Assembly: GCF_003346815.1 (NCBI RefSeq)
Contig: NZ_CP031217.1
Span: 310,001-374,000 of the forward strand
DNA from: Halarcobacter bivalviorum
GTDB lineage: Bacteria; Campylobacterota; Campylobacteria; Campylobacterales; Arcobacteraceae
Direction: 5' to 3'
DNA: 64,000 nucleotides
The notes under the pieces are model-generated. The model did not search any database. It saw only the letters and a list, made by a program, of their open reading frames with translations, and was not told the origin of the DNA. Shown here in pieces: positions 43,319 to 53,048 of the stretch (within the stretch, counting starts at the first letter, position 1; every line of letters begins with the position of its first letter). Both the position numbers and the translations under genes were made by a program.

Positions 43319-43540
43319 ATGGTAAAAGTAGAATTTCTAGGCCCAATTAATAAAGAAGCATTAAATGTAGATATTTCTAATTTAAATGAGCTAAGTTCTT
43401 TATTAAAAGAAGACCAAGAAGTATGTAAATGGTTAGAAAACTGTGCTGTTGCAGTTAATGATACATTAGTAGCTACAAAAGATGTAGCTTTAAGCGATGG
43501 AGATAGAGTATCTTTATTACCTCCTGTATGTGGTGGGTGA
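43319..43540 (+). CDS. moaD: Molybdopterin synthase small subunit MoaD
   Basis: A 73-residue ubiquitin-fold sulfur carrier. The double-glycine C-terminus (LLPPVCGG), whose last residue becomes the thiocarboxylate, identifies it. moaE follows after five bases; together they convert cyclic pyranopterin monophosphate to molybdopterin. Other cofactor genes are not in the window. Confidence 0.93.
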   Translation: MVKVEFLGPINKEALNVDISNLNELSSLLKEDQEVCKWLENCAVAVNDTLVATKDVALSDGDRVSLLPPVCGG

Positions 43541-43545
43541 TTTAA

Positions 43546-43989
43546 GTGGAAAAATTACAGCTTTTTGAAGGTTCTTTACCTGTTGAACAAATAACTAACT
43601 CTTGGTATCAAGAGTTCAAAACTTCTAACTATGGAGCAATTATTACTTTTGTTGGGGTAGTTAGAGATGAAAACTCAATTGAAGGTTTATCTTTTGATAT
43701 TTATGAACCTATTTTAAAATCTTGGTTTGATTCTTGGCAAAAAAAAGCAAATGAAAAAAATGCAATTGTTTTAATGGCTCATTCAAGAGGAGATGTATTA
43801 AATCATGAAAGTTCTTATATTGCAGCTGTTTGTTCTCCCAAAAGAAGAGTAGCTTTAGAGATGATTGATGAATTTGTAGAGGATTTTAAAGCACAAGCTC
43901 CTATTTGGAAATATGACATTATAGCTGGGAAAAGAGTTTATGCTGAAGATAGAAGTACAAAAATTCAAGGTTCAGGTATCTTAAATTGA
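43546..43989 (+). CDS. moaE: Molybdopterin synthase large subunit MoaE
   Basis: The 147-residue catalytic subunit of molybdopterin synthase. Family motifs are FVGVVRDEN, AHSRGDVLNHESSYIAAV and FKAQAPIWKYD with the catalytic lysines. The GTG at 43546 is the only plausible start. It overlaps the next gene in a TTGA junction. Confidence 0.92.
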   Translation: MEKLQLFEGSLPVEQITNSWYQEFKTSNYGAIITFVGVVRDENSIEGLSFDIYEPILKSWFDSWQKKANEKNAIVLMAHSRGDVLNHESSYIAAVCSPKRRVALEMIDEFVEDFKAQAPIWKYDIIAGKRVYAEDRSTKIQGSGILN

Positions 43990-44801
43990 TAAGCAGTAAA
44001 CAAAGAGTAGATTTACATAATCATACAACTTTATGTAACCATGCTAATGGAACTACTGAAGAGTATGTTAAAAGAGCAATAGAAGTAGGAATTGATACTT
44101 TTGGTTTTGCAGACCATGCTCCTATGAACTTTGATCCCAAATATAGAATGGATATCTCTCAAAAAGAGTTTTATGAAAATGATATAAAATTTTTACAAGA
44201 GAAATATAAAAGTAAAATAGAAATCTTATTAGCCTACGAAGTTGATTTTATGCAAAATAAAACTTTGATGTTAGATGAAATTTTAAATGCAAAAGTTGAT
44301 TACTTAATAGGTTCTGTTCATTTTATTCAAGAAAAAAACAGTGAGCTTTGGGGGTTTGATAATCCTGAATTTATAGGCAAGTATAAAGAAAAAAATATTG
44401 ATGATATTTGGGCTGACTATTTTTCAGTTATTGAAGAGATGGCTAAATCAAAACTTTTTGATGTGGTTGGACATTTTGATTTAATAAAGGTTTTTAAATA
44501 TCTTCCAAATAAAGATATAAAACTATTAGCAAAAAAGGCAATGAGTGAAATTAAAAAAGCAAATATGGTTTTAGAAATAAATGCTGCAGGTTTAAGAAAA
44601 CCTATTAATGAAACCTATCCTTCAAAAGAGCTTTTAGAATTAGCATATGAAATGAATATTCCTATTACTTTTTCTTCAGATGCACATGAAATTGAGCAGA
44701 TTGGATTTAAGTATGATGAGGTAAGTTCTTTAGCTAAGAATATCGGTTATACAACTTGTATAAAATTCAAGAATAGAGAAAAAATAGTAGTTAATTTTTA
44801 G
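43986..44801 (+). CDS. PHP-domain phosphatase, HisJ-type histidinol-phosphatase
   Basis: A 271-residue PHP metallophosphoesterase, probably histidinol-phosphatase (last-but-one stage of histidine synthesis). Metal-ligand motifs: DLHNHTTLCNHA at the N-terminus, FADHAPM, GSVHFIQE, VGHFDLIK and SDAHE. Start is TTG at 43986, inside the moaE stop (TTGA), with translation probably coupled. PHP proteins with other phosphate substrates exist, so the function is likely but unproven. Confidence 0.8.
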   Translation: MISSKQRVDLHNHTTLCNHANGTTEEYVKRAIEVGIDTFGFADHAPMNFDPKYRMDISQKEFYENDIKFLQEKYKSKIEILLAYEVDFMQNKTLMLDEILNAKVDYLIGSVHFIQEKNSELWGFDNPEFIGKYKEKNIDDIWADYFSVIEEMAKSKLFDVVGHFDLIKVFKYLPNKDIKLLAKKAMSEIKKANMVLEINAAGLRKPINETYPSKELLELAYEMNIPITFSSDAHEIEQIGFKYDEVSSLAKNIGYTTCIKFKNREKIVVNF

Positions 44802-44823
44802 ACAAAAAACTCTTAATATCTAA

Positions 44824-44866
44824 TATAAAAAATATTACATTGTATATTTTTTATACAGTTTTTTTA
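44824..44866 (+). terminator. AT-only terminator after the PHP gene
   Basis: A perfect 12-bp stem TATAAAAAATAT (44824-44835) with ATATTTTTTATA (44844-44855), eight-base loop, then CAG and seven T. Stability is limited by lack of G-C pairs. Confidence 0.55.
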
Positions 44867-44924
44867 TCTTATATTTTCTAAATTTAGCTACAATTAATCA
44901 TAACAATTTCAAGGAGTAATTATA
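44867..44924 (+). promoter_or_regulatory. glnA promoter region
   Basis: A -10-like TACAAT (44889-44894, preceded by TTTAGC) lies 31 bases before the glnA ATG; AAGGAG is the ribosome-binding site. No recognisable sigma-54 (GG-N10-GC) element is present. Confidence 0.5.
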
Positions 44925-46352
44925 ATGGGAAAATTTGTTAACAATACTGAAGAGTTTTTCAATTATTGTGAGGAAAACGAAGTACAATTCGTAGATTTTA
45001 GATTTACAGATTTAAAAGGTACTTGGCACCACGTAACTTATATGATGGAAGCTGTAAGTGTTGAACAATTAGATAATGGTTTACCATTTGATGGTTCATC
45101 TGTTGAAGCATGGCAACCAATTAATAAATCAGATATGATTTTAAAGCCTGATGTTGAGACTGCTTTTTTAGATCCATTTACTACTGATTCTACAATCATT
45201 GTTATTTGTGATGTATATGATATTTATAAAAATGATATGTATGAAAGATGTCCAAGATCAATTGCTAAAAAAGCATTAACTCATTTAAGTGAGTCTGGTG
45301 TTGGTGATGTTGCTTACTTTGGACCAGAAAATGAATTCTTTGTATTTGAAGATGTAAAAATTATTGATTCTATTAATGAGTCTTATTATAAAGTTGACTC
45401 TGAAGATGGAGAATGGAATGATTCAACTGATTATGAAGTTGGAAATATTGGACATAGACCAAGAACAAAAGGTGGTTATTTCCCAGTAGCTCCTATTGAT
45501 AATGGTGTAGATTTAAGAGCTGAAATGATGCAAGTATTAAAGCAAGTTGGTTTAACTGTTGTTTTAGGACATCACGAAGTTGCTCAAGGTCAACACGAAA
45601 TTGGTGTAGTATTTGGTGATTTAATTGAAGCTGCTGATAATGTACAAAAATTAAAATATGTTATCAAAATGGTTGCACATTTAAATGGTAAGTCTGCAAC
45701 ATTTATGCCAAAACCATTATTTGGTGATAATGGAAATGGTATGCACGTACACCAATCAATTTGGAAAGATGGTAAAAATTTATTCTATAAAGAAGGTGAA
45801 TATGGAAACCTTTCAGATATGGCAAGACACTATATGGGTGGAATTTTTAAACATGCTAGAGCAGTTGCTTCATTTACTAATCCATCAACAAACTCTTATA
45901 AGAGATTAATTCCTGGATTTGAAGCACCATCAATTTTAACTTATTCTTCTCAAAATAGATCTGCATCTTGTAGAATTCCTTATGGAGCGGGAGAAAAAGC
46001 AACAAGAATTGAAATGAGATTCCCAGATTCAACAGCTTGCCCATATTTAGCATTTGCTGCTATGTTATGTGCTGGATTAGATGGTATTAAAAATAAATAT
46101 GAGCCTATTGGACCAATGGATGATGATTTATTTGAATTATCTTTAGATGAAATTAGAGAGAGACAAATTCCTCAAATGCCTCATACATTAAGAGGTTCTT
46201 TAGAAGCATTAATTAGAGATAATGAATTCTTACAACCAGTATTTACTCAAGATATGATTGATATTTATCAACATTATAAATTTGAAACTCAAGTTTGGCC
46301 ATACGAAGCTAGACCAACTGCGTTTGAATTTAAAACAACTTATTCTTGTTAA
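44925..46352 (+). CDS. glnA: Glutamine synthetase type I
   Basis: A 475-residue GSI that makes glutamine from glutamate, ammonia and ATP; forms dodecamers. Motifs: [14 protein letters not shown] and [12 protein letters not shown] at the N-terminus, [20 protein letters not shown] and the C-terminal [10 protein letters not shown]. The position equivalent to the adenylylated tyrosine (NLYDLP in E. coli) is phenylalanine F403 in DDLFELS, so classical adenylylation seems impossible. It has its own promoter and a strong terminator. Confidence 0.97.
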   Translation: MGKFVNNTEEFFNYCEENEVQFVDFRFTDLKGTWHHVTYMMEAVSVEQLDNGLPFDGSSVEAWQPINKSDMILKPDVETAFLDPFTTDSTIIVICDVYDIYKNDMYERCPRSIAKKALTHLSESGVGDVAYFGPENEFFVFEDVKIIDSINESYYKVDSEDGEWNDSTDYEVGNIGHRPRTKGGYFPVAPIDNGVDLRAEMMQVLKQVGLTVVLGHHEVAQGQHEIGVVFGDLIEAADNVQKLKYVIKMVAHLNGKSATFMPKPLFGDNGNGMHVHQSIWKDGKNLFYKEGEYGNLSDMARHYMGGIFKHARAVASFTNPSTNSYKRLIPGFEAPSILTYSSQNRSASCRIPYGAGEKATRIEMRFPDSTACPYLAFAAMLCAGLDGIKNKYEPIGPMDDDLFELSLDEIRERQIPQMPHTLRGSLEALIRDNEFLQPVFTQDMIDIYQHYKFETQVWPYEARPTAFEFKTTYSC

Positions 46353-46371
46353 TAAAAGAATAAATTTAATA

Positions 46372-46406
46372 AAAAAGGTAAGCTTATATGAGCTTACCTT
46401 TTTTTA
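46372..46406. terminator. Bidirectional terminator between glnA and the PBP1A gene
   Basis: AAAAAGGTAAGCT (46372-46384) pairs with AGCTTACCTTTTT (46391-46403), six-base loop, with A and T tracts on both sides. It serves glnA from the left and the PBP1A gene from the right. Confidence 0.93.
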
Positions 46407-46426
46407 TGTCTATATAAAATATTTTC

Positions 46427-48421
46427 TTAAAATTGAATACTTGGTTCTTGTGTATTAGTTGATGGTACAGTATCAATTTCAGGTAAAGGAGATTTATCAG
46501 TATAATACTCTTTTTCTCCATTAATAATAGAAGTTTTTACATTATCAGGCTTTCTAAATTCTCTTTGTATTTCAGGATGAATTTCTAAATATTTTTTATA
46601 AAAATTTGCAAAAGCAGGACCAGCAGTTACTCCTCCTGTCTCACTTCTTCTCATAGGTGTATTATTATCTTTTCCAAAATATACAACAGTTTGTATTGTT
46701 GGAGAAAATCCACAAAACCATGCATCAACATTGTCATTTGTTGTTCCTGTTTTACCAGCAAGCTCAATTCCAGAAACTCTCGCTCTTCTACCCGTTCCTT
46801 TTTCTACTGCATCATGTAAAATTGATTTTGTTAAAAATACTTGCTCAGGTGAACTAATATATTTATATTGGGGATCAAAAGTAATAGTCTCATTTTTTGA
46901 GTTACTAATTGAATTAATTAAATAAGGTTCAACTTGCGTTCCATCATTTGCAAGAAAAGAGAGAGCTTTACTTAGATTTATAGGTGAAATCGAAAAAGAA
47001 CCTAAAGTAATAGATAAATCTCTTTGAATACCTGTAATTCCATAACTTTCTAAGCCTTTGTACATCTCATTTATTCCAACATCTGTAACTAAATTAATTG
47101 TTGCAAGGTTTCTTGATTTCATTAAGGCTTCTCTTAAAGTAATAATACCTTTAAATGTTCCCCCATAGTTTTTAGGTTTCCATTTTTTCTCTTCTTCTCC
47201 AACTTTGTATTCATAAGTTCTTCCAATATCAGCAACTTGTGAAGCAGGAGAGTATCCAAGTTCTATAGCAGTATGATATAAGAATGGTTTTACAGCAGAA
47301 CCTGGTTGTCTTTCACTTTGTACAGCTCTATTAAAATTTGATTCTTTATAATCAATTCCACCTACAAGTGCTAAGATTTTTCCTGTATTGTTTTCTATTG
47401 AAACCATTGCCCCATTTAAGGTATTAATAAAATAGCCCTCTTCAACAGGCTGACCATTTACATCTACATTGTTAACTGGATTTTTTTGAAGATATGCATC
47501 TCTTTCTAAGATTTTATCATATGCTAATTTCAGTGATTCTCTTGCAATCTCTTGTGCTTCTAAATCAATAGTTAAATTAACAGTGTATCCTCCTGTTTTA
47601 ATATCAGGAATATCTTTTTTTAATAGTTTTAATGCATAATCAATAATATAAGGAGCTTTATTTTGTGTTAAAGTTTGGTCATACACTGTTGGTATATAGT
47701 TTATAGAATCATTATACTGTTCTTCATTTATCCAACCAAGTTTATGCATTCTAGTTACAACTTGATTTGCTCTTGTTAAAGAATATTTTAAATTTCTTGT
47801 AGGGTCATAAAAACTAGGAGCTTTTGGAAGACCAACTAAAATAGCTATTTCTTTGATATTTAATTCATAAAGGTCTTTTTTAAAATAACCCTTTGCAGCA
47901 GTTCTAATACCATAATATCCATGACCAAAATATACTTCATTTAGATATCTTTCTAATATTTGTTCTTTTGTAAGTATTGTTTCTAGTCTTATTGAAAGTA
48001 AAGCCTCTTTTATTTTTCTAATAAGTTTTTTTTCTCTTGTTAAAACTATAGATTTTACTAATTGTTGAGTAAGTGTACTTGCCCCTTCAACATAACCTAA
48101 AGCTTTTACATTTTTAATCATAGCTCTTGATATTGCATCAGGATTTACTCCTCCATGTTCAAAAAACTGAGTATCTTCAATTGCAACAAGTGCTTCAACT
48201 ACTCTTGCAGGTATATCATCATACTTTACATAAATTCTATGTTTATTATCAAATATATTTGCAATAAGTTTTCCATTTTTATCATAGAATTGAGTTGTCA
48301 TATTTGGTTTGTAGTTAACAATTTTGTCAATATCATGTCTAATTTCAGAGTATAAATATAGTAACCAACCAGAAATAGCTACAGCTATAAATATTATAAA
48401 GGCAAAAATATATCGTATCAT
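46427..48421 (-). CDS. Penicillin-binding protein 1A, bifunctional
   Basis: A 664-residue class A PBP that polymerises and cross-links peptidoglycan. One N-terminal membrane helix (about 4-26) precedes the GT51 glycosyltransferase domain, with EDTQFFEHGGVNPDAISRA and GASTLTQQLVKS. The transpeptidase has GSAVKP (nucleophile Ser), SRN and KTGTTNDNVDAWF. The C-terminal tail is short, hydrophilic and proline-rich. The ABC ATPase gene upstream on the same strand ends one base before it. Confidence 0.94.
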   Translation of the reverse strand: MIRYIFAFIIFIAVAISGWLLYLYSEIRHDIDKIVNYKPNMTTQFYDKNGKLIANIFDNKHRIYVKYDDIPARVVEALVAIEDTQFFEHGGVNPDAISRAMIKNVKALGYVEGASTLTQQLVKSIVLTREKKLIRKIKEALLSIRLETILTKEQILERYLNEVYFGHGYYGIRTAAKGYFKKDLYELNIKEIAILVGLPKAPSFYDPTRNLKYSLTRANQVVTRMHKLGWINEEQYNDSINYIPTVYDQTLTQNKAPYIIDYALKLLKKDIPDIKTGGYTVNLTIDLEAQEIARESLKLAYDKILERDAYLQKNPVNNVDVNGQPVEEGYFINTLNGAMVSIENNTGKILALVGGIDYKESNFNRAVQSERQPGSAVKPFLYHTAIELGYSPASQVADIGRTYEYKVGEEEKKWKPKNYGGTFKGIITLREALMKSRNLATINLVTDVGINEMYKGLESYGITGIQRDLSITLGSFSISPINLSKALSFLANDGTQVEPYLINSISNSKNETITFDPQYKYISSPEQVFLTKSILHDAVEKGTGRRARVSGIELAGKTGTTNDNVDAWFCGFSPTIQTVVYFGKDNNTPMRRSETGGVTAGPAFANFYKKYLEIHPEIQREFRKPDNVKTSIINGEKEYYTDKSPLPEIDTVPSTNTQEPSIQF

Positions 48422-48422
48422 C

Positions 48423-49124
48423 TTATTTCCTAAATTCTTTATTTTTAAATGTTGAGTTTATTAGCATCTTGGTATATTCCTCTTTTGGATTATTTAAGAT
48501 ATCTTCTGTAATACCTTGTTCAATAATTTTTCCATCTTTTATTATGATAACTTCTTTACATAAGTTTTTAATTGAGTCAATATCATGTGTTACAAAAAGC
48601 ATAAGTAGATTTAGTTTTGATGTTAACTCTTTTATTAAATTTAATATTGTATCTTTTGAAGCTTCATCTAAAGCAGTAGTAGGTTCATCTAAAAGAAGAA
48701 GTTTTATATTATTAGACAAAGCAATTGCAATTACTACTCTTTGAAGTTGTCCTCCACTTAACTCTTTTGGAAAACGATTTAATAAATCTTTATTTAATCC
48801 TACAAGTTCTAAAAGTTCCATTTTTTTATTATCTTCACAAAAAAATTGATCTTTAATTTTTGTCATAGGAGATAAAGAAGTAAAAGGGTTTTGTGGAATA
48901 AATCCTATTGTATTATGATTTAATTCAAAATTTGAAGAGATCTCTTTTTTAGAAATCAAAGAAGAGGGAAGTAGATTTAATATAGCTTTTAGTGTTAAAG
49001 ATTTTCCACTTCCACTTTGTCCTATTAAAGCTGTAGAACTATTAATTGTAAAATTTATATCTACTAACTTCTCATTTCTATTACTTGTAATTAGTAGTTG
49101 TTTTATCTCTACAGCTATAGACAT
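48423..49124 (-). CDS. Orphan ABC transporter ATP-binding protein
   Basis: A 233-residue ABC ATPase. Walker A GQSGSGKS at 35-42, signature LSGGQ at 122-126, Walker B LLLLDEP at 142-148, and the H-loop in FVTHDID. Spacing and IPQNPFTSLSPM resemble DppD/OppD-type peptide or metal importer ATPases, but no permease or binding protein is nearby; neighbours are gpmI (one base upstream) and the PBP1A gene. At 233 residues it lacks the C-terminal extension of OppD. Partner and substrate unknown. Confidence 0.85.
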   Translation of the reverse strand: MSIAVEIKQLLITSNRNEKLVDINFTINSSTALIGQSGSGKSLTLKAILNLLPSSLISKKEISSNFELNHNTIGFIPQNPFTSLSPMTKIKDQFFCEDNKKMELLELVGLNKDLLNRFPKELSGGQLQRVVIAIALSNNIKLLLLDEPTTALDEASKDTILNLIKELTSKLNLLMLFVTHDIDSIKNLCKEVIIIKDGKIIEQGITEDILNNPKEEYTKMLINSTFKNKEFRK

Positions 49125-49125
49125 A

Positions 49126-50601
49126 TTAAATTAATGCCTCATCCATCTCTTGTGGAATTTCTAAATTCATTAATTTTAAAATTGTTGGAGCGATATTATT
49201 TAAACTTCCAACTTTTACTTCTTTTACCTCTTTAGAGATTACAAAACAGTAAACATCTCCTACCGTATGGTTAGTAAGTGTTTTTCCTGCCTCATCTTTC
49301 ATTTTTTCACAGTTACCATGGTCACTTGTTAGAACTATACTATATTCTAACTCTTTTGCTTTCTCAATGATTTGGCCTAACTCTTTATCCACAGCTTCAA
49401 CAGCTTTTATACCTGCTTCATAAACTCCTGTATGTCCAACCATATCTCCATTTGCAAAATTAACTACAATAAAATCTGTTTGAGCATCCATAGCCTTTTG
49501 TACTTCAACACTTACTTCAGGGGCACTCATCTCTGGTTTTAAATCATAAGTTGCAACATCAGGAGAAGGGATTAAGATTCTACTTTCATTTAAAACAGGT
49601 TCTTCAACTCCTCCATTAAAGAAAAAAGTTACGTGTGCATATTTTTCAGTTTCAGCTGTATGAACCTGTGAAAGACCAGCATTTGAAATAACTTCTGCAA
49701 GAGTATTTTTAGGTGTCTCTTTTGGGAATAAAATAGGTAAAGGAAGATTTTTATCATACTCTGTCATAGTAGCAATATTTAAAGTTCCTTCAAATCTATC
49801 AAACTCACTAAAGTTTTTATTTGCAATTGCATTTGAAATCTCTCTTATTCTATCACTTCTAAAATTACAGAAGATAATTGAATCATTCTCTTTTAATCCT
49901 TCATATCCTTCAAAAGAAGTAGGAAGAATAAACTCATCAAAAATCTCTTCTTTATAAGAGTTTTCTACATACTCTAAAACATTTGTAGAAGTTTTAGGGT
50001 TTGCAAAAGCAATAACATCATGACCTTTTTTTACTCTATCCCATCTATTATCTCTATCCATAGTATAATATCTACCTGCAATAGTTGCAATCTTAATATC
50101 CTCATCACAAATATCTACTAGTTGAGTGATATATTCATTTGCACAATTTGGTGCAACATCTCTACCATCTGTAATAATATGGATAAAAACTTTTTTTGCT
50201 TTTTCTTTTGCAATTTTTGCAAGGGCAATTATATGGTTTATATGTGAGTGAACTCCTCCATCACTAATCAAACCAATTAAATGAACATTATTTGAAGAGT
50301 CTATAGTAGTTTTTAAAACCTCATTCTCTTTTAGAGTATTATTTTCAATAGCCATATTTATTTTTACTAAGTCTTGATATAAAACTCTACCACTACCAAT
50401 TGTCATATGACCAACTTCAGAGTTACCCATTTGTCCATTTGGTAACCCAACATAGTTTCCATATGTATGAATTAATGAGTAAGGCTCATTTTTAAATAAG
50501 TAGTCGTAAGTAGGAGTATTTGCATTTTTAAATGCATTAAAATCATTAGAATCATTATGTCCAATTCCATCTGTAATTATCAGTATTGCTTTTTTTGTCA
50601 T
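49126..50601 (-). CDS. gpmI: Cofactor-independent phosphoglycerate mutase
   Basis: A 491-residue manganese-dependent enzyme interconverting 3- and 2-phosphoglycerate. The N-terminal ITDGIGHND holds a metal-binding aspartate; NGQMGNSEVGHMTIG holds the catalytic serine; HIITDGRDV and VLTSDHGNCEKM complete the sites. In Arcobacter MLST this locus is called pgm. It is transcribed divergently from mraY. Confidence 0.96.
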   Translation of the reverse strand: MTKKAILIITDGIGHNDSNDFNAFKNANTPTYDYLFKNEPYSLIHTYGNYVGLPNGQMGNSEVGHMTIGSGRVLYQDLVKINMAIENNTLKENEVLKTTIDSSNNVHLIGLISDGGVHSHINHIIALAKIAKEKAKKVFIHIITDGRDVAPNCANEYITQLVDICDEDIKIATIAGRYYTMDRDNRWDRVKKGHDVIAFANPKTSTNVLEYVENSYKEEIFDEFILPTSFEGYEGLKENDSIIFCNFRSDRIREISNAIANKNFSEFDRFEGTLNIATMTEYDKNLPLPILFPKETPKNTLAEVISNAGLSQVHTAETEKYAHVTFFFNGGVEEPVLNESRILIPSPDVATYDLKPEMSAPEVSVEVQKAMDAQTDFIVVNFANGDMVGHTGVYEAGIKAVEAVDKELGQIIEKAKELEYSIVLTSDHGNCEKMKDEAGKTLTNHTVGDVYCFVISKEVKEVKVGSLNNIAPTILKLMNLEIPQEMDEALI

Positions 50602-50759
50602 TCTATAACCTTAGTAAAAATATTAAGTAAATTTTTAGTATAATCTCGCGATTATATCAAAACTTACTCCTATATTTGCTGAAATATATTTCTTTATAAA
50701 AAGATAAAGGAGTTAGCTCACTACTCAGGGATTTCTTTCCTGATAATTAAGGTTAAAAT
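50602..50759. promoter_or_regulatory. Divergent gpmI/mraY promoter with symmetric -10 boxes
   Basis: TATAAT on the plus strand (50639-50644) and its mirror ATTATA (50651-50656, TATAAT on minus) enclose TCGC-like bases. The whole 18-base element TATAATCTCGCGATTATA is nearly palindromic. The leader towards mraY is about 110 bases and holds a small CAGG/CCTG hairpin. Confidence 0.6.
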
Positions 50760-51821
50760 TTGTTTTACTGGTTTTATAGACACTTAGACATAAATATTTT
50801 TCAATATATATCTGTTCGAGCAGGAATTGCTTTTTTTATCTCATTTTTTTTAACAATGTATCTGCTTCCTAAATTTGTAAGATGGGCAAAAGCAAGAAAA
50901 GCTTCTCAGCCAATTTATGAATATGCTCCTAATTCTCATCAAGAAAAAGCAGGAACACCAACTATGGGAGGAGTAGTATTTATTTTTTCAACAATTATTG
51001 CAACACTTTTAACTGTAAAATTAAATAACTTCTATGTTGTAGGGGCTTTATTAACTTTAGCTCTTTTTTCTTTAATTGGTATAAAAGATGATTTTTCAAA
51101 GATTGCAAAAAATGCAAATAATGCAGGTTTATCTTCGCGAGCTAAGCTTATCTTACAGTTTATCTCTGCTTTTATTGTGGCTACTATTTTAATAGTTTAT
51201 AACCATACAACAACTTTATATACTCCTTTTTATAAGTATCCAGTTTTTGATATGGGAATGATAGCTTTAGTATTTTGGATTTTAGTTATGGTTGCAGCTT
51301 CAAATGCAGTTAATTTAACTGATGGTTTAGATGGTCTTGCAACAGTTCCTTCTATAATGGGATTAGTCTCTTTATCTGCAATAGTATATGTATGTGGTCA
51401 TGCAATTTTTTCTTCTTACTTATTATTACCGAATATAAAAACTTCAGGAGAACTTGCTATAGTTGGTACAGCTATGATTGGCTCTTTAATTGCTTTTTTA
51501 TGGTATAACTGTCATCCTGCACAAGTATTCATGGGAGATAGTGGTTCTTTACCTATTGGTGCTTTTATGGGTTATATGGCAATAGTTGGTAAATCAGAGA
51601 TTTTATTAGTGATAATAGGTTTTATTTTTGTATTAGAGACAGTATCTGTAATTTTACAAGTAGGTTCATATAAGTTAAGACAAAAAAGAGTTTTCCTTAT
51701 GGCACCTATTCATCATCATTTTGAAGAGAAGGGCTGGAAAGAGAATAAAATTATTGTTAGGTTTTGGATAATCTCATTTATGGCAAACTTACTGGCACTT
51801 ATGAGTCTTAAAATAAGGTAA
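50760..51821 (+). CDS. mraY: Phospho-N-acetylmuramoyl-pentapeptide transferase MraY
   Basis: A 353-residue integral membrane enzyme forming lipid I. Ten hydrophobic helices; motifs [43 protein letters not shown] and APIHHHFE. Start is TTG at 50760 preceded by AAGG; the resulting N-terminus [20 protein letters not shown] matches the family. murD follows after eight bases. Confidence 0.95.
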   Translation: MFYWFYRHLDINIFQYISVRAGIAFFISFFLTMYLLPKFVRWAKARKASQPIYEYAPNSHQEKAGTPTMGGVVFIFSTIIATLLTVKLNNFYVVGALLTLALFSLIGIKDDFSKIAKNANNAGLSSRAKLILQFISAFIVATILIVYNHTTTLYTPFYKYPVFDMGMIALVFWILVMVAASNAVNLTDGLDGLATVPSIMGLVSLSAIVYVCGHAIFSSYLLLPNIKTSGELAIVGTAMIGSLIAFLWYNCHPAQVFMGDSGSLPIGAFMGYMAIVGKSEILLVIIGFIFVLETVSVILQVGSYKLRQKRVFLMAPIHHHFEEKGWKENKIIVRFWIISFMANLLALMSLKIR

Positions 51822-51829
51822 AGAGTATT

Positions 51830-52990
51830 ATGATAAGAGTATTAGGTAAAGGGCTTACAGCTCAAGCAATAAAAGAAGAATTTGAAGATGTTATATTATA
51901 TGATGATAGTGATTTTAATCAATATGATAAACAGTCAGAAGATATAACAGTAGTTAGTCCTGGTATTCCTCCTTTTAATGAAATGGTATTAAATTCAAAT
52001 AATATAATAAGTGACTATGATCTACTATATAATGAAATGCCTTTTTCTATTTGGATAAGTGGAACCAATGGAAAAACAACTACAACTCAAATGTGTCAAC
52101 ATATCTTAAAAGATAAAGGAAGTCTTTGTGGAGGAAATATAGGTACACCTATTTCTAAACTAAATAAAGATTCTAAAATCTGGATTTTAGAAACCTCTTC
52201 TTTTACTTTTCATTATACACAGCATGCAAAACCCAATTTATATCTATTATTACCAATATCAGATGATCATGTTTCATGGCATGGAAATTTTCAAGAGTAT
52301 GAGAAAGCAAAATTAAAACCTTTATCTATGATGGAAGAGGGTGAAATTGCAATTATTCCTGAAAAATATAAAGATATAAAAACTCTTTGTCATTTAATTA
52401 CATATAAAGATAGTGATGATTTGTGTGAAAAATTTAATATTGATAAAACAAAAGTAAATTTTAAAGAACCTTTTTTGTTAGATGCATTATTAGCATTAGC
52501 TGCTAAGAAGATAATATTTGATGAGGTAGACTATATAAATATTAATACATATAAAGTAGATGAACATAAAGTAGAAGAATTCAAAGACAAAAAAAATAGA
52601 GTATGGATTGATGATTCTAAAGCTACAAATGTTGATGCAACTATAAATGCTTTAGTTCCATATATAGAAAAAAAGATACATTTAATACTTGGAGGGGATG
52701 ATAAAGGTGCAAATTTAATACCTTTATTTGAATATTTAAAGGATTTAAATGTAGAAATTTATACTATTGGAAGTAATTTTGAGAGATTGAATGAACTTTC
52801 TAAAAAATTTTCATTAAATTTTCATGAGTGTAAAACTCTTAATATTGCTGTGGAAAAAATCTCACAAAAGCTTGATTCTAAGGGAGTTGGAATGTTATCT
52901 CCAGCTGCTGCTTCACTTGATCAATTTAGCTCATACAAGCAAAGAGGAAAAGAATTTAAAAAGCTTGTTTATGATTTAAGCTTACTTTAA
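51830..52990 (+). CDS. murD: UDP-N-acetylmuramoylalanine--D-glutamate ligase MurD
   Basis: A 386-residue Mur ligase adding D-glutamate. The ATP-binding motif is ISGTNGKTTTTQM, followed by WILETSSFTFHYT, LLPISDDHVSWHGN and VWIDDSKATNVDA. Shorter than E. coli MurD (438), mainly in the N-terminal UDP-binding domain, which is reduced to about 75 residues; small forms are usual in Campylobacterota. Read in one unit with mraY. Confidence 0.93.
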   Translation: MIRVLGKGLTAQAIKEEFEDVILYDDSDFNQYDKQSEDITVVSPGIPPFNEMVLNSNNIISDYDLLYNEMPFSIWISGTNGKTTTTQMCQHILKDKGSLCGGNIGTPISKLNKDSKIWILETSSFTFHYTQHAKPNLYLLLPISDDHVSWHGNFQEYEKAKLKPLSMMEEGEIAIIPEKYKDIKTLCHLITYKDSDDLCEKFNIDKTKVNFKEPFLLDALLALAAKKIIFDEVDYININTYKVDEHKVEEFKDKKNRVWIDDSKATNVDATINALVPYIEKKIHLILGGDDKGANLIPLFEYLKDLNVEIYTIGSNFERLNELSKKFSLNFHECKTLNIAVEKISQKLDSKGVGMLSPAAASLDQFSSYKQRGKEFKKLVYDLSLL

Positions 52991-53002
52991 TAAACTTCTG
53001 TA

Positions 53003-53008
53003 TATAAT
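53003..53008 (+). promoter_or_regulatory. -10 element of the tRNA cluster
   Basis: TATAAT at 53003-53008, 41 bases before tRNA-Phe and 13 after the murD stop. Confidence 0.6.
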
Positions 53009-53048
53009 TTCACTCCAATTTAAGAAGGACGCAATCAAAAGCGTATCT

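Noticed and set aside
45685-45909. Out-of-frame plus-strand ORF within glnA
   Set aside because: Low-complexity shadow of glnA with no RBS.
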